This document shows, piece by piece, positions 8,067 to 19,500 of a DNA stretch of 64,000 nt (its first letter is position 1; each line of letters starts with the position of its first letter). Source of the DNA: Pseudomonas veronii (GTDB lineage Bacteria > Pseudomonadota > Gammaproteobacteria > Pseudomonadales > Pseudomonadaceae); NCBI RefSeq assembly GCF_001439695.1, contig NZ_JYLL01000005.1, forward strand, positions 62,001 through 126,000. Direction: 5' to 3'. Made by a program: the position numbers and the translations under genes. Below the pieces are notes generated by a model that saw only the letters and a program-made list of their open reading frames with translations, made no database searches and had not been told where the DNA came from.

Positions 8067-9512
8067 TCAGCCTTCGAGCTTGCTTTTCAGCAGTTCGTTC
8101 ACCTGTTGCGGGTTGGCCTTGCCCTTGGAGGCTTTCATGGCCTGGCCGACAAAGAAGCCGAACATTTTGCCGCGCTTGGCTTCGTCTGCCGCGCGGTACT
8201 GTTCGACCTGCTCCGCGTTGGCCGCGAGCATTTCATCGAGCACCGCCGAGATGGCGCCGCTGTCGGTGACTTGCTTGAGGCCGCGCTTCTCGATGATCTC
8301 GTCGCTGCTGCCCTCACCGCTGGCCATGGCTTCGAACACAGTCTTGGCGATTTTGCCGGAGATGGTATTGTCTTTGATGCGCAGCAGCATGCCGCCCAAC
8401 TGCTCGGCCGAGACCGGTGCTTCGTCGATTTCCAGGCCCTGTTTGTTCAGCAGGCTGCCCAATTCCACCATCACCCAGTTGGCCGCCAGCTTGGCGTCCC
8501 CGGCGATGCTCACGACTTTTTCAAAGTAGTCGGCTTGCTCACGGCTCGACGCGAGGACGCTGGCGTCGTAGACCGACAGGCCGAACTGCGCCTGGAAGCG
8601 CTCGCGTTTCTGCGGCGGCAATTCCGGCAGGGTGGCGCGCACGTCATTGAGGAACGAGTCCTCGATGACCACTGGCAACAGGTCCGGATCGGGGAAGTAA
8701 CGGTAGTCGTTGGCTTCCTCTTTGCTGCGCATGGCGCGGGTTTCGTCTTTGTTCGGGTCGTACAGGCGAGTTTGCTGGATCACCTTGCCGCCGTCTTCGA
8801 TCAGTTCGATCTGGCGACGCACCTCGGTGTTGATCGCCTTCTCGATGAAACGGAACGAGTTGACGTTCTTGATCTCGCAGCGGGTGCCGTACTCGACCTG
8901 GCCCTTTGGCCGGACCGACACGTTGCAGTCGCAGCGCAGCGAGCCTTCGGCCATGTTGCCGTCGCAGATGCCCAGGTAGCGCACCAGCGCGTGGATCGTC
9001 TTGACGTAGGCCACGGCTTCCTTGGCGCTGCGCATGTCTGGCTCGGACACGATCTCCAGCAGCGGCGTGCCGGCGCGGTTCAGGTCGATGCCGGTGGCAC
9101 CGTTGAACTCTTCATGCAGGCTCTTGCCGGCGTCTTCTTCCAGGTGCGCGCGGGTTACGCCGACACGCTTGATGGTGCCGTCTTCCAGCGGGATATCCAG
9201 GTAGCCTTTGCCGACAATCGGCAACTCCATCTGGCTGATCTGATAGCCCTTGGGCAGGTCCGGGTAGAAGTAGTTCTTGCGCGCGAACACGCTGTGCTGG
9301 CCGATCTCGGCGTCAATCGCCAGGCCGAACATCACCGCCATGCGTACCGCTTCCTGGTTCAGCACCGGCAACACACCGGGCATGCCCAGGTCTACCAGGC
9401 TCGCCTGGGTGTTGGGTTCTGCGCCGAACGTGGTGGCGCTACCGGAGAAAATCTTCGATTGGGTGGCGAGCTGGGTATGAATCTCCAGCCCGATCACGAC
9501 TTCCCATTGCAT
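8067..9512 (-). CDS. gatB: Aspartyl/glutamyl-tRNA(Asn/Gln) amidotransferase subunit B
   Basis: A 481-residue GatB that phosphorylates and transamidates Asp or Glu misacylated on tRNA-Asn or tRNA-Gln, as part of the cytosolic GatCAB complex. The start [15 protein letters not shown] is the family signature, followed by [12 protein letters not shown], the cradle motifs [14 protein letters not shown] and [15 protein letters not shown], and a C-terminal YqeY-like domain (about residues 330-480). AGGAGAAC just upstream is a good ribosome site. It is third in gatC-gatA-gatB, 10 bp after gatA. Confidence 0.97.
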   Translation of the reverse strand: MQWEVVIGLEIHTQLATQSKIFSGSATTFGAEPNTQASLVDLGMPGVLPVLNQEAVRMAVMFGLAIDAEIGQHSVFARKNYFYPDLPKGYQISQMELPIVGKGYLDIPLEDGTIKRVGVTRAHLEEDAGKSLHEEFNGATGIDLNRAGTPLLEIVSEPDMRSAKEAVAYVKTIHALVRYLGICDGNMAEGSLRCDCNVSVRPKGQVEYGTRCEIKNVNSFRFIEKAINTEVRRQIELIEDGGKVIQQTRLYDPNKDETRAMRSKEEANDYRYFPDPDLLPVVIEDSFLNDVRATLPELPPQKRERFQAQFGLSVYDASVLASSREQADYFEKVVSIAGDAKLAANWVMVELGSLLNKQGLEIDEAPVSAEQLGGMLLRIKDNTISGKIAKTVFEAMASGEGSSDEIIEKRGLKQVTDSGAISAVLDEMLAANAEQVEQYRAADEAKRGKMFGFFVGQAMKASKGKANPQQVNELLKSKLEG

Positions 9513-9522
9513 AGTGTTCTCC

Positions 9523-10974
9523 TCAGAAGCCGGTAGGGGTGCGAGTGTGCCAGTCGGTGTTCAACTGGTACTGGTGCGCCACATTGAGCAGGCGGCCTTC
9601 CTGGAAATACGGGGCAAGCAATTGCACGCCGACCGGCAGGCCATCGACGAAACCGGCGGGCATGGACAAGCCCGGCAAGCCCGCGAGGTTGGCGGTGATG
9701 GTGTACAGGTCTTCCAGGTACTCGGCGATCGGGTCGCCGGTCTTGGCGCCGATCTTCCAGGCCGGGTTCGGCGTGGTTGGGCCGAGGATCACGTCGACTT
9801 CTTCGAACGCCGCCATGAAGTCGTTCTTGATCAGGCGACGGATTTTTTGCGCCTTGAGGTAGTACGCGTCGTAGTAACCGGCCGACAGGGCGTAGGCACC
9901 GACCATGATCCGGCGCTGCACTTCGACACCGAAGCCTTCGCCACGGGAACGTTTGTACAGGTCGTTGAGGTCTTTCGGGTTTTCGCAGCGGTAACCGAAA
10001 CGCACGCCGTCGAACCGCGACAGGTTGGAAGACGCTTCGGCCGGCGCGATCACGTAGTACGCCGGAATCGCGTGCTGGTTGTTCGGCAGGCTGATTGGCT
10101 TGATCACGGCGCCGAGCTTTTCCAGCTCCTTGACGCTGTTGTGGACCAGTTCGGCGATACGCGGGTCGAGGCCGGCGCTGAAATATTCGTTCGGTACGCC
10201 GATGCGCAGGCCTTTGAGCGAGGTATTGAGGCTGGCGCTGTAGTCCGGCACCGGCTCGTCGACGCTGGTGGAGTCCTGTGCGTCGAAGCCCGCCATACCT
10301 TGTAACAATATTGCGCAGTCTTCGGCAGTGCGTGCCAGGGTACCGCCCTGATCAAGGCTGGAGGCATAGGCGATCATGCCCCAGCGGGACACGCGACCGT
10401 AGGTCGGCTTCAGCCCGGTGAGGTTGGTGAACGCGGCGGGCTGGCGGATCGAGCCGCCGGTGTCGGTGGCCGTGGCCGCCGGCAGGAAGCGCGCGGCAAC
10501 CGCCGCCGCCGAACCACCGGACGAGCCGCCTGGCACGCAGTCCAGATTCCACGGGTTTTTCACCGCGCCGTAGTAGCTCGACTCGTTGGCCGAGCCCATG
10601 GCGAATTCGTCCATGTTGGTCTTGCCCAGGGTCACGGCCCCGGCGGCGGCCAGCTTGGACACCACGGTGGCGTCGTAGGGCGCCTTGAAGTTGTCGAGCA
10701 TCTTCGAGCCGCAGCTGGTGCGAATGCCCTGGGTGCAGAACAAGTCCTTGTGGGCGATCGGTGCGCCCAGCAGCGCGCCGTTCTCACCGTTGGCGCGACG
10801 TGCGTCGGCGGCCTTGGCCTGGCTCAAGGCCAGCTCCTCGGTGATGCTGATGAAGCTGTTGACCTTGGGGTCGAGCTCGGCGATACGCGCCAGCAAGGTC
10901 TTGGTCAGCTCTTCGGAAGAAAACTTTTTGTCGGCGAGACCGCGGGCGATCTCGGCCAGAGTCATGTGATGCAT
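9523..10974 (-). CDS. gatA: Aspartyl/glutamyl-tRNA(Asn/Gln) amidotransferase subunit A
   Basis: A 483-residue amidase-signature enzyme that releases ammonia from glutamine for the transamidation. The Ser-cisSer-Lys triad can be placed at Lys76 (IAHKD), Ser151 (PGGSSGGS) and Ser175 (DTGGSIRQP). The [12 protein letters not shown] block is also present. The length is normal. It sits between gatC (16 bp upstream) and gatB (10 bp downstream), a compact operon. Confidence 0.97.
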   Translation of the reverse strand: MHHMTLAEIARGLADKKFSSEELTKTLLARIAELDPKVNSFISITEELALSQAKAADARRANGENGALLGAPIAHKDLFCTQGIRTSCGSKMLDNFKAPYDATVVSKLAAAGAVTLGKTNMDEFAMGSANESSYYGAVKNPWNLDCVPGGSSGGSAAAVAARFLPAATATDTGGSIRQPAAFTNLTGLKPTYGRVSRWGMIAYASSLDQGGTLARTAEDCAILLQGMAGFDAQDSTSVDEPVPDYSASLNTSLKGLRIGVPNEYFSAGLDPRIAELVHNSVKELEKLGAVIKPISLPNNQHAIPAYYVIAPAEASSNLSRFDGVRFGYRCENPKDLNDLYKRSRGEGFGVEVQRRIMVGAYALSAGYYDAYYLKAQKIRRLIKNDFMAAFEEVDVILGPTTPNPAWKIGAKTGDPIAEYLEDLYTITANLAGLPGLSMPAGFVDGLPVGVQLLAPYFQEGRLLNVAHQYQLNTDWHTRTPTGF

Positions 10975-10990
10975 GAAAGGCTCTTTCCCT

Positions 10991-11278
10991 TTAGTCGATG
11001 ACTTTCGGAACCAGATACAGGCCGTTTTCGACCGCTGGCGCGATGGACTGGTAGGCCTCGCGATGATTGACTTCGGTCACGACGTCTGCGCGCAGGCGCT
11101 GGGTGGCTTCCAGCGGGTGAGCCAGGGGCTCGATGCCGTCGGTATTCACGGCCTGCATTTGGTCAACCAGCCCGAGAATGCTGTTCAGGGCTGCGGTGGT
11201 CTGTGGAAGATCGGCATCATTCAGGCCAAGCGAGGCCAGATGTGCGATTTTTTCCACGTCGGAGCGTTCAAGCGCCAT
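10991..11278 (-). CDS. gatC: Aspartyl/glutamyl-tRNA(Asn/Gln) amidotransferase subunit C
   Basis: A 95-residue small subunit that wraps around GatA and stabilises the complex. It begins [19 protein letters not shown], and the [20 protein letters not shown]-terminal tail is typical. TGGAG lies 7 bases before the ATG. It is first in the operon and divergent from mreB, the standard Pseudomonas arrangement. Confidence 0.95.
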   Translation of the reverse strand: MALERSDVEKIAHLASLGLNDADLPQTTAALNSILGLVDQMQAVNTDGIEPLAHPLEATQRLRADVVTEVNHREAYQSIAPAVENGLYLVPKVID

Positions 11279-11415
11279 GGGATTCTCCAGTGGAAAACAG
11301 AACGGAGGGCGTCCGTGTGTTAGATTGTCGGAACACTACCGCATTTCTACGGTCATATGGCCGCGATTGTGGGGGTTGGTGCGTAGAAAGTCGGCCAATT
11401 TAGCACATTGGCGCC

Positions 11416-11444
11416 TTGCCCAAAATCCCTGTCGTTGTTAGAGT
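11416..11444 (+). promoter_or_regulatory. Candidate sigma-70 promoter for mreB
   Basis: TTGCCC at 11416-11421 and TAGAGT at 11439-11444 are separated by 17 bp, 45 bp before the mreB ATG. This is the best-spaced match in the 210-bp gatC-mreB gap. The -10 is not strong, and nothing else in the gap stood out. Confidence 0.4.
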
Positions 11445-11476
11445 TTGCCGCACTTTTTTACCCACGCGTTGCCTAG

Positions 11477-12526
<1,050 letters not shown>

Positions 12527-12556
12527 GTGATTGCTGGTAAGCCCATGTTTCGCCCG

Positions 12557-12582
12557 CAGGCAGCACTTTGCAGTGCTGCCTG
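12557..12582 (+). terminator. Hairpin between mreB and mreC (possible attenuator or processing site)
   Basis: CAGGCAGCAC and GTGCTGCCTG form a 10-bp perfect stem around a 6-base loop. Only a mixed pyrimidine stretch (TTATCTTCTTC) follows, so it is a weak terminator at best. It may explain unequal mreB and mreCD levels. Confidence 0.5.
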
Positions 12583-12666
12583 TTGGCGTTTATCTTCTTC
12601 AATCTGCATCCAGGCCGGTTAGATGCCGTATGAATAGAGAGAACATTTGCCTGGGAGGAGCGGCCT

Positions 12667-13764
12667 ATTAAACCGCTTTTCGCCAAAGGCCCCTCATTGG
12701 GCGTGCGCTTATTGGTGCTGGTCGTGCTTTCGGTCGCGCTGATGGTGGTCGATGCTCGCTTTGCACTGCTCAAGCCCGTGCGTAGCCAGATGTCGCTGGT
12801 GTTGATGCAGACTTACTGGATCACCGACCTGCCGCAACGTCTCTACCAGGGCGTGGCCAGCCAATTCGGCAGCCGCACCGAGCTGGTCGCCGAGAACGAA
12901 AAACTCAAGACTGAAAACCTGCTGCTGCAGGGGCGCATGCAAAAGCTGGCGGCCCTCACCGAGCAGAACGTTCGGCTGCGCGAGTTGCTCAACTCCTCCG
13001 CACTGGTCAACGAGAAGGTCGAAGTCGCCGAGTTGATCGGCATGGACCCCAACCCCTTTACCCATCGCATCATCATCAACAAGGGTGAGCGCGACGGTGT
13101 GGTTCTTGGCCAGCCGGTACTCGATGCCCGTGGCCTGATGGGGCAGGTGGTCGAGTTGATGCCCTACACATCGCGGGTATTGCTGCTGACGGACACCACC
13201 CACAGCATTCCGGTGCAGGTCAACCGCAACGGCCTGCGCGCGATTGCCAGCGGTACGGGTAACCCGGAGCGGCTGGAACTGCGTCATGTGGCCGACACCG
13301 CGGATATCAAGGAAGGCGACCTGCTGGTCAGTTCCGGCCTGGGTCAGCGCTTCCCGGCGGGTTATCCGGTGGCGACGGTCAAGGAAGTGATCCACGACTC
13401 CGGCCAGCCTTTCGCGATTGTCCGCGCCGTGCCGACGGCCGCGCTGAACCGCAGCCGCTACCTGTTGCTGGTCTTCAGCGACAACCGCACCCCGGAAGAG
13501 CGCGCCAACGACGCCGCTCAGGCCCAGGAAGCGGAAGACAAACGCAACGGCACCACGCCGATCATCCCGGCGACCGTACCCAAGCCCGCGCCAGCCACAC
13601 CGCCTGCAACAGCGCCGGCGGTGACTGCGCCCGTGGCCACGCCAGCCAAGCCGGCCGCTCACAGCGCTCGCCCGGTGAAACCGGCGGCGACCAAACCGCC
13701 GGCCGCCGCGCCTGCGCCCGCGACGCCCGCCGCCCGGGCAACCACGCGGCAGAGGGAGGAATAA
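12667..13764 (+). CDS. mreC: Rod shape-determining protein MreC, probable ATT start codon
   Basis: A bitopic inner-membrane protein that links MreB to the periplasmic wall synthases. A transmembrane helix (VRLLVLVVLSVALMVVDA) is followed by a coiled coil (about residues 75-115, ENEKLKTENLLLQG...) and the MreC beta-barrel region. The C-terminal 80 residues are rich in Ala, Pro and Lys. The first ATG-like option in frame is TTG at 12697, which has no ribosome site. ATT at 12667 is in frame, 6 bases after GGGAGGAG, and adds IKPLFAKGPS, the positively charged lead expected before the helix. No ATG or GTG exists in frame back to the stop at 12631. mreD overlaps the stop by 1 bp. Confidence 0.9.
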   Translation: MKPLFAKGPSLGVRLLVLVVLSVALMVVDARFALLKPVRSQMSLVLMQTYWITDLPQRLYQGVASQFGSRTELVAENEKLKTENLLLQGRMQKLAALTEQNVRLRELLNSSALVNEKVEVAELIGMDPNPFTHRIIINKGERDGVVLGQPVLDARGLMGQVVELMPYTSRVLLLTDTTHSIPVQVNRNGLRAIASGTGNPERLELRHVADTADIKEGDLLVSSGLGQRFPAGYPVATVKEVIHDSGQPFAIVRAVPTAALNRSRYLLLVFSDNRTPEERANDAAQAQEAEDKRNGTTPIIPATVPKPAPATPPATAPAVTAPVATPAKPAAHSARPVKPAATKPPAAAPAPATPAARATTRQREE

Positions 13765-14252
13765 TGGCCGGTACTCATTCGCGCAATGGCTGGATCGTCT
13801 GGCTGACCTTTGCTCTCGGCTTGCTGCTCAGTGTTTCGCCGCTGCCGCAGTTCATGGAAATCCTGCGTCCGCTCTGGCTGGCCCTGCTGCTGGCATTCTG
13901 GTCGCTGAACCTGCCGCATAAAGTGGGCATGGTCACCGCAATGTTTCTGGGCTTGGCGGAAGATGTGCTCTATGGCACCTTGCTGGGGCAGAACGCGTTG
14001 ATCCTGACCTTGATCACCTTCCTGGTGCTCTCATTGCAGCAGCGCCTGCGCATGTTCCCGATGTGGCAACAGTGCCTGGTGATCCTGGTGATCTTCGGCC
14101 TGGCGCAGTTGGTGCAGCTGTGGCTCAGTGCCTTGACCGGCAACCGACAGCCGACCTTGGCACTGGTGTTGCCGGCCCTGGTCAGCGCGTTGCTGTGGCC
14201 GTGGGTCAGTTTCGGTCTGCGCGGGTTATGTCGCCGCTATAAAATCAATTGA
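13764..14252 (+). CDS. mreD: Rod shape-determining protein MreD
   Basis: 162 residues with five to six hydrophobic helices, the size and topology of MreD, an inner-membrane partner of MreC in the elongasome. RPLWLALLLAFWSLNLPHKVG and FLGLAEDVLYGTLLGQNAL match the family's conserved core. TAATG overlap with mreC couples their translation. Confidence 0.93.
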   Translation: MAGTHSRNGWIVWLTFALGLLLSVSPLPQFMEILRPLWLALLLAFWSLNLPHKVGMVTAMFLGLAEDVLYGTLLGQNALILTLITFLVLSLQQRLRMFPMWQQCLVILVIFGLAQLVQLWLSALTGNRQPTLALVLPALVSALLWPWVSFGLRGLCRRYKIN

Positions 14253-14303
14253 ATGGATTGCGAGGCTCTGCCTGGTTATCGAACCCCACAGGGAGAGTCT
14301 GCA

Positions 14304-14900
14304 ATGAATTCGCTTTATCTGGCCTCGGGCTCCCCAAGGCGGCGTGAACTGCTGACCCAGATCGGTGTGCCGTTCACTGTGGTCAGCGCCGCGATTGATG
14401 AAACGCCTCTTACCAACGAATCTCCCGTTTCCTACGTCGAGCGTCTGGCGCGCGCCAAGGCCGCGGCGGGTTTCGCTGCCCTCGGGGAAACCTCCGGGGC
14501 CTGTGTGCTGGGCGCCGACACGGCGGTGATCGTCGACGGCCAGATCCTTGGCAAACCGGTGGATCAGGCCGACGGCCTGGCCATGTTGCTGGCGCTGGCA
14601 GGGCGTGAACATGAAGTGCTGACGGCGGTTGCTCTCACGGACGGTCAGCGCTGTGACACCCGATGTGTAAGCAGTCGCGTACTTTTTCGTGGGATTTCTG
14701 TCGAGGAGGCTACAAGCTACTGGCACAGTGGCGAACCTCAGGACAAGGCCGGGGGTTATGCTATCCAGGGGCTGGGCTCGGTGTTCGTGGCCGGGCTCAA
14801 TGGCAGTTATTCCGCCGTGGTCGGCTTGCCGGTGTGCGAAACCGCGCAGTTGCTTGGACAATTCGGCATACCCTGTTGGCAAAACCTTACCGCGCGCTGA
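14304..14900 (+). CDS. maf: Maf-family nucleoside triphosphate pyrophosphatase (YhdE type)
   Basis: A 198-residue house-cleaning enzyme that hydrolyses dTTP, UTP and modified pyrimidine nucleotides to monophosphates. It starts with the signature [12 protein letters not shown] and has [11 protein letters not shown] and the late block [12 protein letters not shown]. The ATG at 14304 has GGGAGAG 7 bases upstream. An in-frame ATG at 14253 directly after the mreD stop would add 17 unlike residues and has no ribosome site. It lies within the usual mreBCD-maf-rng-yhdP order. Confidence 0.92.
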   Translation: MNSLYLASGSPRRRELLTQIGVPFTVVSAAIDETPLTNESPVSYVERLARAKAAAGFAALGETSGACVLGADTAVIVDGQILGKPVDQADGLAMLLALAGREHEVLTAVALTDGQRCDTRCVSSRVLFRGISVEEATSYWHSGEPQDKAGGYAIQGLGSVFVAGLNGSYSAVVGLPVCETAQLLGQFGIPCWQNLTAR

Positions 14901-14970
14901 ACGCCGTACACCAGCGCCCAGCCTTAAGCGACCGGCCACTATTGTGAAAACGCCTGAACGAGACCCAGCC

Positions 14971-16428
14971 ATGAGTGAAGAGATTCTGATCAATATCACG
15001 CCGATGGAATCGCGCGTGGCGGTGGTAGAGAACGGTGTTCTGCAGGAAGTTCACGTCGAGCGCACCCAGAAGCGCGGGATCGTCGGCAACATCTATAAAG
15101 GCAAGGTCGTGCGCGTATTGCCCGGCATGCAGGCCGCCTTCGTCGATATCGGCCTGGATCGCGCCGCGTTTATCCATGCCTCGGAAATTTCCCTGCGTGA
15201 AGGCCCGGCGGTGGAAAGCATCAGCGCCCTGGTGCATGAAGGGCAGAGCCTGGTGGTGCAAGTCACCAAGGACCCCATCGGCTCCAAAGGTGCGCGGCTG
15301 ACCACGCAACTGTCGATTCCTTCGCGCTACCTGGTGTACATGCCGCGCACCGCCCATGTCGGCATTTCCCTGAAGATTGAAGACGAAGCCGAGCGCGAGC
15401 GTCTGAAAAAAGTGGTCAGCGACTGCGTTGCCGCCGAGGGCATCAAGGAAGCGGGTGGGTTTATCCTGCGCACCGCCGCCGAAGGCGCCGGTGCCGATGA
15501 AATCCTCATGGATATCCGCTATCTGCGGCGCCTGTGGGACCAGATCGGCACACAGATCAAGACCGTCGGCGCCCCCAGCGTGATCTATGAAGACCTGGGC
15601 CTGGCCCTGCGCACCTTGCGTGACCTGGTCAGCCCCAAGATCGAGAAAATTCGCATCGACTCGCGGGAAACCTTCCAGCGCACCACGCAATTTGTTGCCG
15701 AACTGATGCCGGAAATTGCTGACCGCCTGGAGCATTACCCTGGCGAGCGGCCGATCTTCGACCTGTATGGCGTCGAAGACGAAATCCAGAAAGCCCTCGA
15801 ACGCAAAGTGCCGCTCAAGTCCGGTGGCTACCTGGTGGTGGACCCGGCCGAAGCCATGACCACCATCGACGTCAACACCGGTGCGTTCGTGGGGCACCGC
15901 AACCTTGAAGAGACCATCTTCAAGACCAACCTCGAAGCGGCCACTGCGATTGCCCGCCAATTGCGCCTGCGCAACCTGGGCGGGATCATCATCATCGACT
16001 TCATCGACATGGAAGATGAAGAGCACCAGCGTCAGGTGCTGCGCACCCTCGAGAAGCAGCTGGAACGTGATCACGCCAAGACCAACATCATCGGCATCAC
16101 CGAGCTGGGCCTGGTGCAGATGACCCGCAAGCGCACCCGCGAAAGTCTCGAGCAAGTGCTGTGCGAGCCGTGCAGCAGTTGCCAGGGGCGCGGTAAATTG
16201 AAGACCCCTGAAACGGTTTGCTACGAGATTTTCCGGGAAATCCTACGAGAGGCGCGAGCCTACCAGGCTGAAGGTTATAGAGTGCTTGCCAACCAGAAAG
16301 TGGTCGACCGCTTGCTGGATGAAGAGTCCGGTAACGTGGCTGAACTGGAAGGATTTATCGGGCGCACCATTCGTTTTCAGGTCGAAACCATGTACTCCCA
16401 GGAACAATACGACGTGGTGCTGCTCTGA
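14971..16428 (+). CDS. rng: Ribonuclease G
   Basis: A 485-residue endoribonuclease of the RNase E/G family that matures the 5' end of 16S rRNA and cuts some mRNAs. An S1 RNA-binding domain (about residues 35-130, beginning NIYKGKVVRVLPGMQAAFVD) is followed by the RNase H-like catalytic domain. Its TTIDVNTGAFVG and IIIDFIDM segments carry the Mg-binding Asp residues. The zinc-link motif CEPCSSCQGRG is near residue 400. It lacks the long C-terminal scaffold of RNase E. The start MSEEILINITPMESRVAVVENG is the family norm. Confidence 0.95.
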   Translation: MSEEILINITPMESRVAVVENGVLQEVHVERTQKRGIVGNIYKGKVVRVLPGMQAAFVDIGLDRAAFIHASEISLREGPAVESISALVHEGQSLVVQVTKDPIGSKGARLTTQLSIPSRYLVYMPRTAHVGISLKIEDEAERERLKKVVSDCVAAEGIKEAGGFILRTAAEGAGADEILMDIRYLRRLWDQIGTQIKTVGAPSVIYEDLGLALRTLRDLVSPKIEKIRIDSRETFQRTTQFVAELMPEIADRLEHYPGERPIFDLYGVEDEIQKALERKVPLKSGGYLVVDPAEAMTTIDVNTGAFVGHRNLEETIFKTNLEAATAIARQLRLRNLGGIIIIDFIDMEDEEHQRQVLRTLEKQLERDHAKTNIIGITELGLVQMTRKRTRESLEQVLCEPCSSCQGRGKLKTPETVCYEIFREILREARAYQAEGYRVLANQKVVDRLLDEESGNVAELEGFIGRTIRFQVETMYSQEQYDVVLL

Positions 16429-16503
16429 TTTTCATTCATTGGCTTTCCCTGAACCCGACAGACCTGGATCTGCGGTCCGACTACTGCCTGAGGGTCGCTT
16501 GAC

Positions 16504-19500
16504 ATGGAGCGTCTGACACGCTTTTTTGCCGCTTTGACCCGCTGGGGCCTGGGCCTGTGCGCCCTGCTGCTGGTATTGGCGGCGGTGTACGTGAGCCTGG
16601 GGCGTGAATTGACCCCGCTGGTCGCCGAATACCGCGCAGAAATCGAAGCCAAGGCCCAGGCCGCGGTGGATATGCCGCTGCAGATCGGTCGCCTTGAAGG
16701 TCGCTGGAGCGGTTTCGCCCCTGTGTTGCTGGCCCATGACGTGATGGTGGGCGAGGGCAGCAATGCCTTGCGCCTGGATCAGGTGCAGGTGGTGCCGGAC
16801 ATCTGGGCCAGCCTGATGGCGCGCGACGTGCGTATTGCCCACCTGGAAGTCAGCGGCCTGCAACTGAGCGCCAGGGAAGACAAGGATGGCCACTGGGCGC
16901 TGCAAGGCCTGCCGGTGCAGGACGACCAGCCGCTGGACCCGGAACAGTTGCTCAAGCGTATGCAGAGTGTCCAGCGCGTGTCGTTGCTGGATAGCCAGGT
17001 CACGTTGCAGCCGTTCGACCAGGCGCCGCTGACCTTCACGTATGTGGGCCTGAGCTTGCAAACGGGCGCGACCCGCCAACGCCTGGACGCCCGCCTGACC
17101 CTGCCGGATGGCCAACCCCTGGCCCTGAGCCTGCGCACGCAGATCCGCGCCAGTGCCTGGAAAGACGCTGAGGTCCAGGCCTACCTGAGCCTGCCCCAGA
17201 GCGATTGGGCCAAATGGGTTCCGGCCAGGTTGACCCAGCAGTGGAAACTCACGCAGTTCAAGGCTGGCGGTGAATTCTGGCTGACCTGGGCCAAAGGCAC
17301 CGTGCAAAGCGCGGTGGTGCGCCTCAACTCGCCGCAAGTGAAGGGCAGCTATGCCGACCGCAAGCCGGTCCACATTGAAAACCTCGCCCTGACCGCCTAC
17401 CTGCAACGCAGTGAGAGCGGCCTCAAGGTGCTGTTCGATTCGTTGGCGATGAACATCGGCGATAGCCGTTGGGAGTCGCGTCTGCAATTGCAGCAACGCT
17501 TGGCCACCGACAAGGCGCAGGAAGTCTGGAACCTGCAGGCCGACCGCCTCGACCTGACCCCGATCACCCCGTTGCTCAATGCCTTGGCGCCGTTGCCGGA
17601 AGGCTTCGCCAAGACGATCGAACACCTCAAGGCCACCGGCCTGCTGCGCAATGTGCTGGTGGATTTTCGTCCGCAGGACACGACCGATCAGAAAGTCAGC
17701 TTTGCCGCCAACCTCGAGCGGGTGGGCTTCGACGCCTACTTCGGCGCTCCTGCCGCACGCAACGTTTCCGGCAGCATCAGCGGCGACCTGGGGCAGGGCG
17801 AGCTGCGCATGGACAGCAAGGACTTTTCCTTGCACCTCGACCCGATCTTCGCCAAGCCCTGGCAGTACATCCAGGCCAATGCGCGCCTGACCTGGAAGCT
17901 CGATCAGCAAGGTTTCACCCTGATCGCGCCGTATATCAAGGTGCTGGGCGAGGAAGGCAAGGTCGCCGCCGACTTCCTGATTCGCCTGCATTTCGACAAT
18001 AGCCAGGAAGACTACATGGACCTGCGGGTCGGCATGGTCGATGGCGATGGACGTTTCACGCCTAAATACCTGCCGGCGGTGCTGAGCCCGGCGCTGGATG
18101 AATGGCTGCGTACCGCGATTCTCAAAGGCGCGGTCGATGAAGGCTTCTTCCAGTACCAAGGCTCGCTGAATCACGGTGCGTTGCCGGCTTCGCGCAATAT
18201 CAGCCTGTTTTTCAAGGTGCATGACGCTGAGTTGGCGTTCCAGCCGGGCTGGCCCCATGTGAGCAAGGTCAGCGGCGAAGTGTTTGTCGAGGAGAGCGGT
18301 GTCCGCATCCTGGCCAGCAAGGGCCAACTGCTCGATACCGGCGTCAAGGACATCTACGTCAATATCCCCCACGCGCCCGCGGGCAAGGACAGCCACTTAC
18401 TGCTCACCGGTGAGTTTGCCGGCGGCCTGGGTGATGGCCTGAAAATCCTCCAGGAAGCGCCGATAGGCACCGCTTCGACCTTTGCCGGTTGGAAAGGCGA
18501 GGGCGATCTACAGGGCAAGCTGGACCTGGATATCCCGCTGGTCAAGGGCACCGAACCGAAGATCGTGGTGGATTTCCAGACCGACAAGGCGCGCCTGCAA
18601 TTGGCTGAGCCGCCTCTGGACCTGAGCCAGCTCAAGGGGGATTTCCGCTTCGACAGCGCCAAGGGCCTGAGTGGGCAGAACATCACAGCGCAAGCCTTCG
18701 ATCGGCCGATCACCGCGCAGATCTTCGCGGATGGCAAGCCGGGCAGTATCAGCACCCGCGTTACCGCCAAAGGCCAGGTCACGGTCAAGCGCCTGACGGA
18801 CTGGTTGAAAATCAGCCAGCCGCTGCCGGTGTCCGGTGATATACCGTACCAGTTGCAGCTCAATCTGGACGGTGCCGACAGCCAGTTGAGGGTCAGCTCC
18901 AACCTCAAAGGCGTGGCCGTGGACCTGCCGGCGCCGTTCGGCATGGCGGCCAGCCAGGGCCGTGACAGCGTGTTCCGCATGACCTTGCAGGGCGCCGAGC
19001 GCCGCTACTGGTTCGATTACGGCGACCTGGCGAACTTCACCTTTGCTGCGCCGCCGGATAAATTCAGCGACGGCCGCGGCGAGTTGTTTCTCGGCGATGG
19101 CGATGCGCTGCTGCCCGGTGGCAAGGGCCTGCGCATTCGCGGTGTGCTGTCGGAACTGGACATCGATCCGTGGAAGAAACTCATTGATCGCTACGCGGGC
19201 AACGACCCGGGAGGCAGCGCGAAACAGCTGTTGAGCGGCGCCGACTTCAAGGTGGGCAAGTTGACTGGCTTTGGGCAGCAGTTCGACCAGGTCAACCTCC
19301 AGCTTGACCGCAAACCCTCGGCTTGGGGCCTGCAGTTCGACAGCCAGCAGGCCAAGGGCACGGTCAACCTGTCGGACGCCAAGGGCGCACCCATCGCGGT
19401 CAACCTGCAGTACGTGAAGCTGCCGGCGGTGGACCCGACGGTACAGGCGGATGAAAATGCGCCGGACCCATTGGCCGACATCGATCCCAAGGATATTCCA

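Noticed and set aside
8037..9536. Long plus-strand frame of about 499 codons opposite gatB
   Set aside because: Antisense of a core gene; no ribosome site or domain.
16432..18396. Minus-strand frame of about 654 codons opposite yhdP
   Set aside because: Antisense artefact with Gln/Arg/Ala-rich sequence and no family resemblance.
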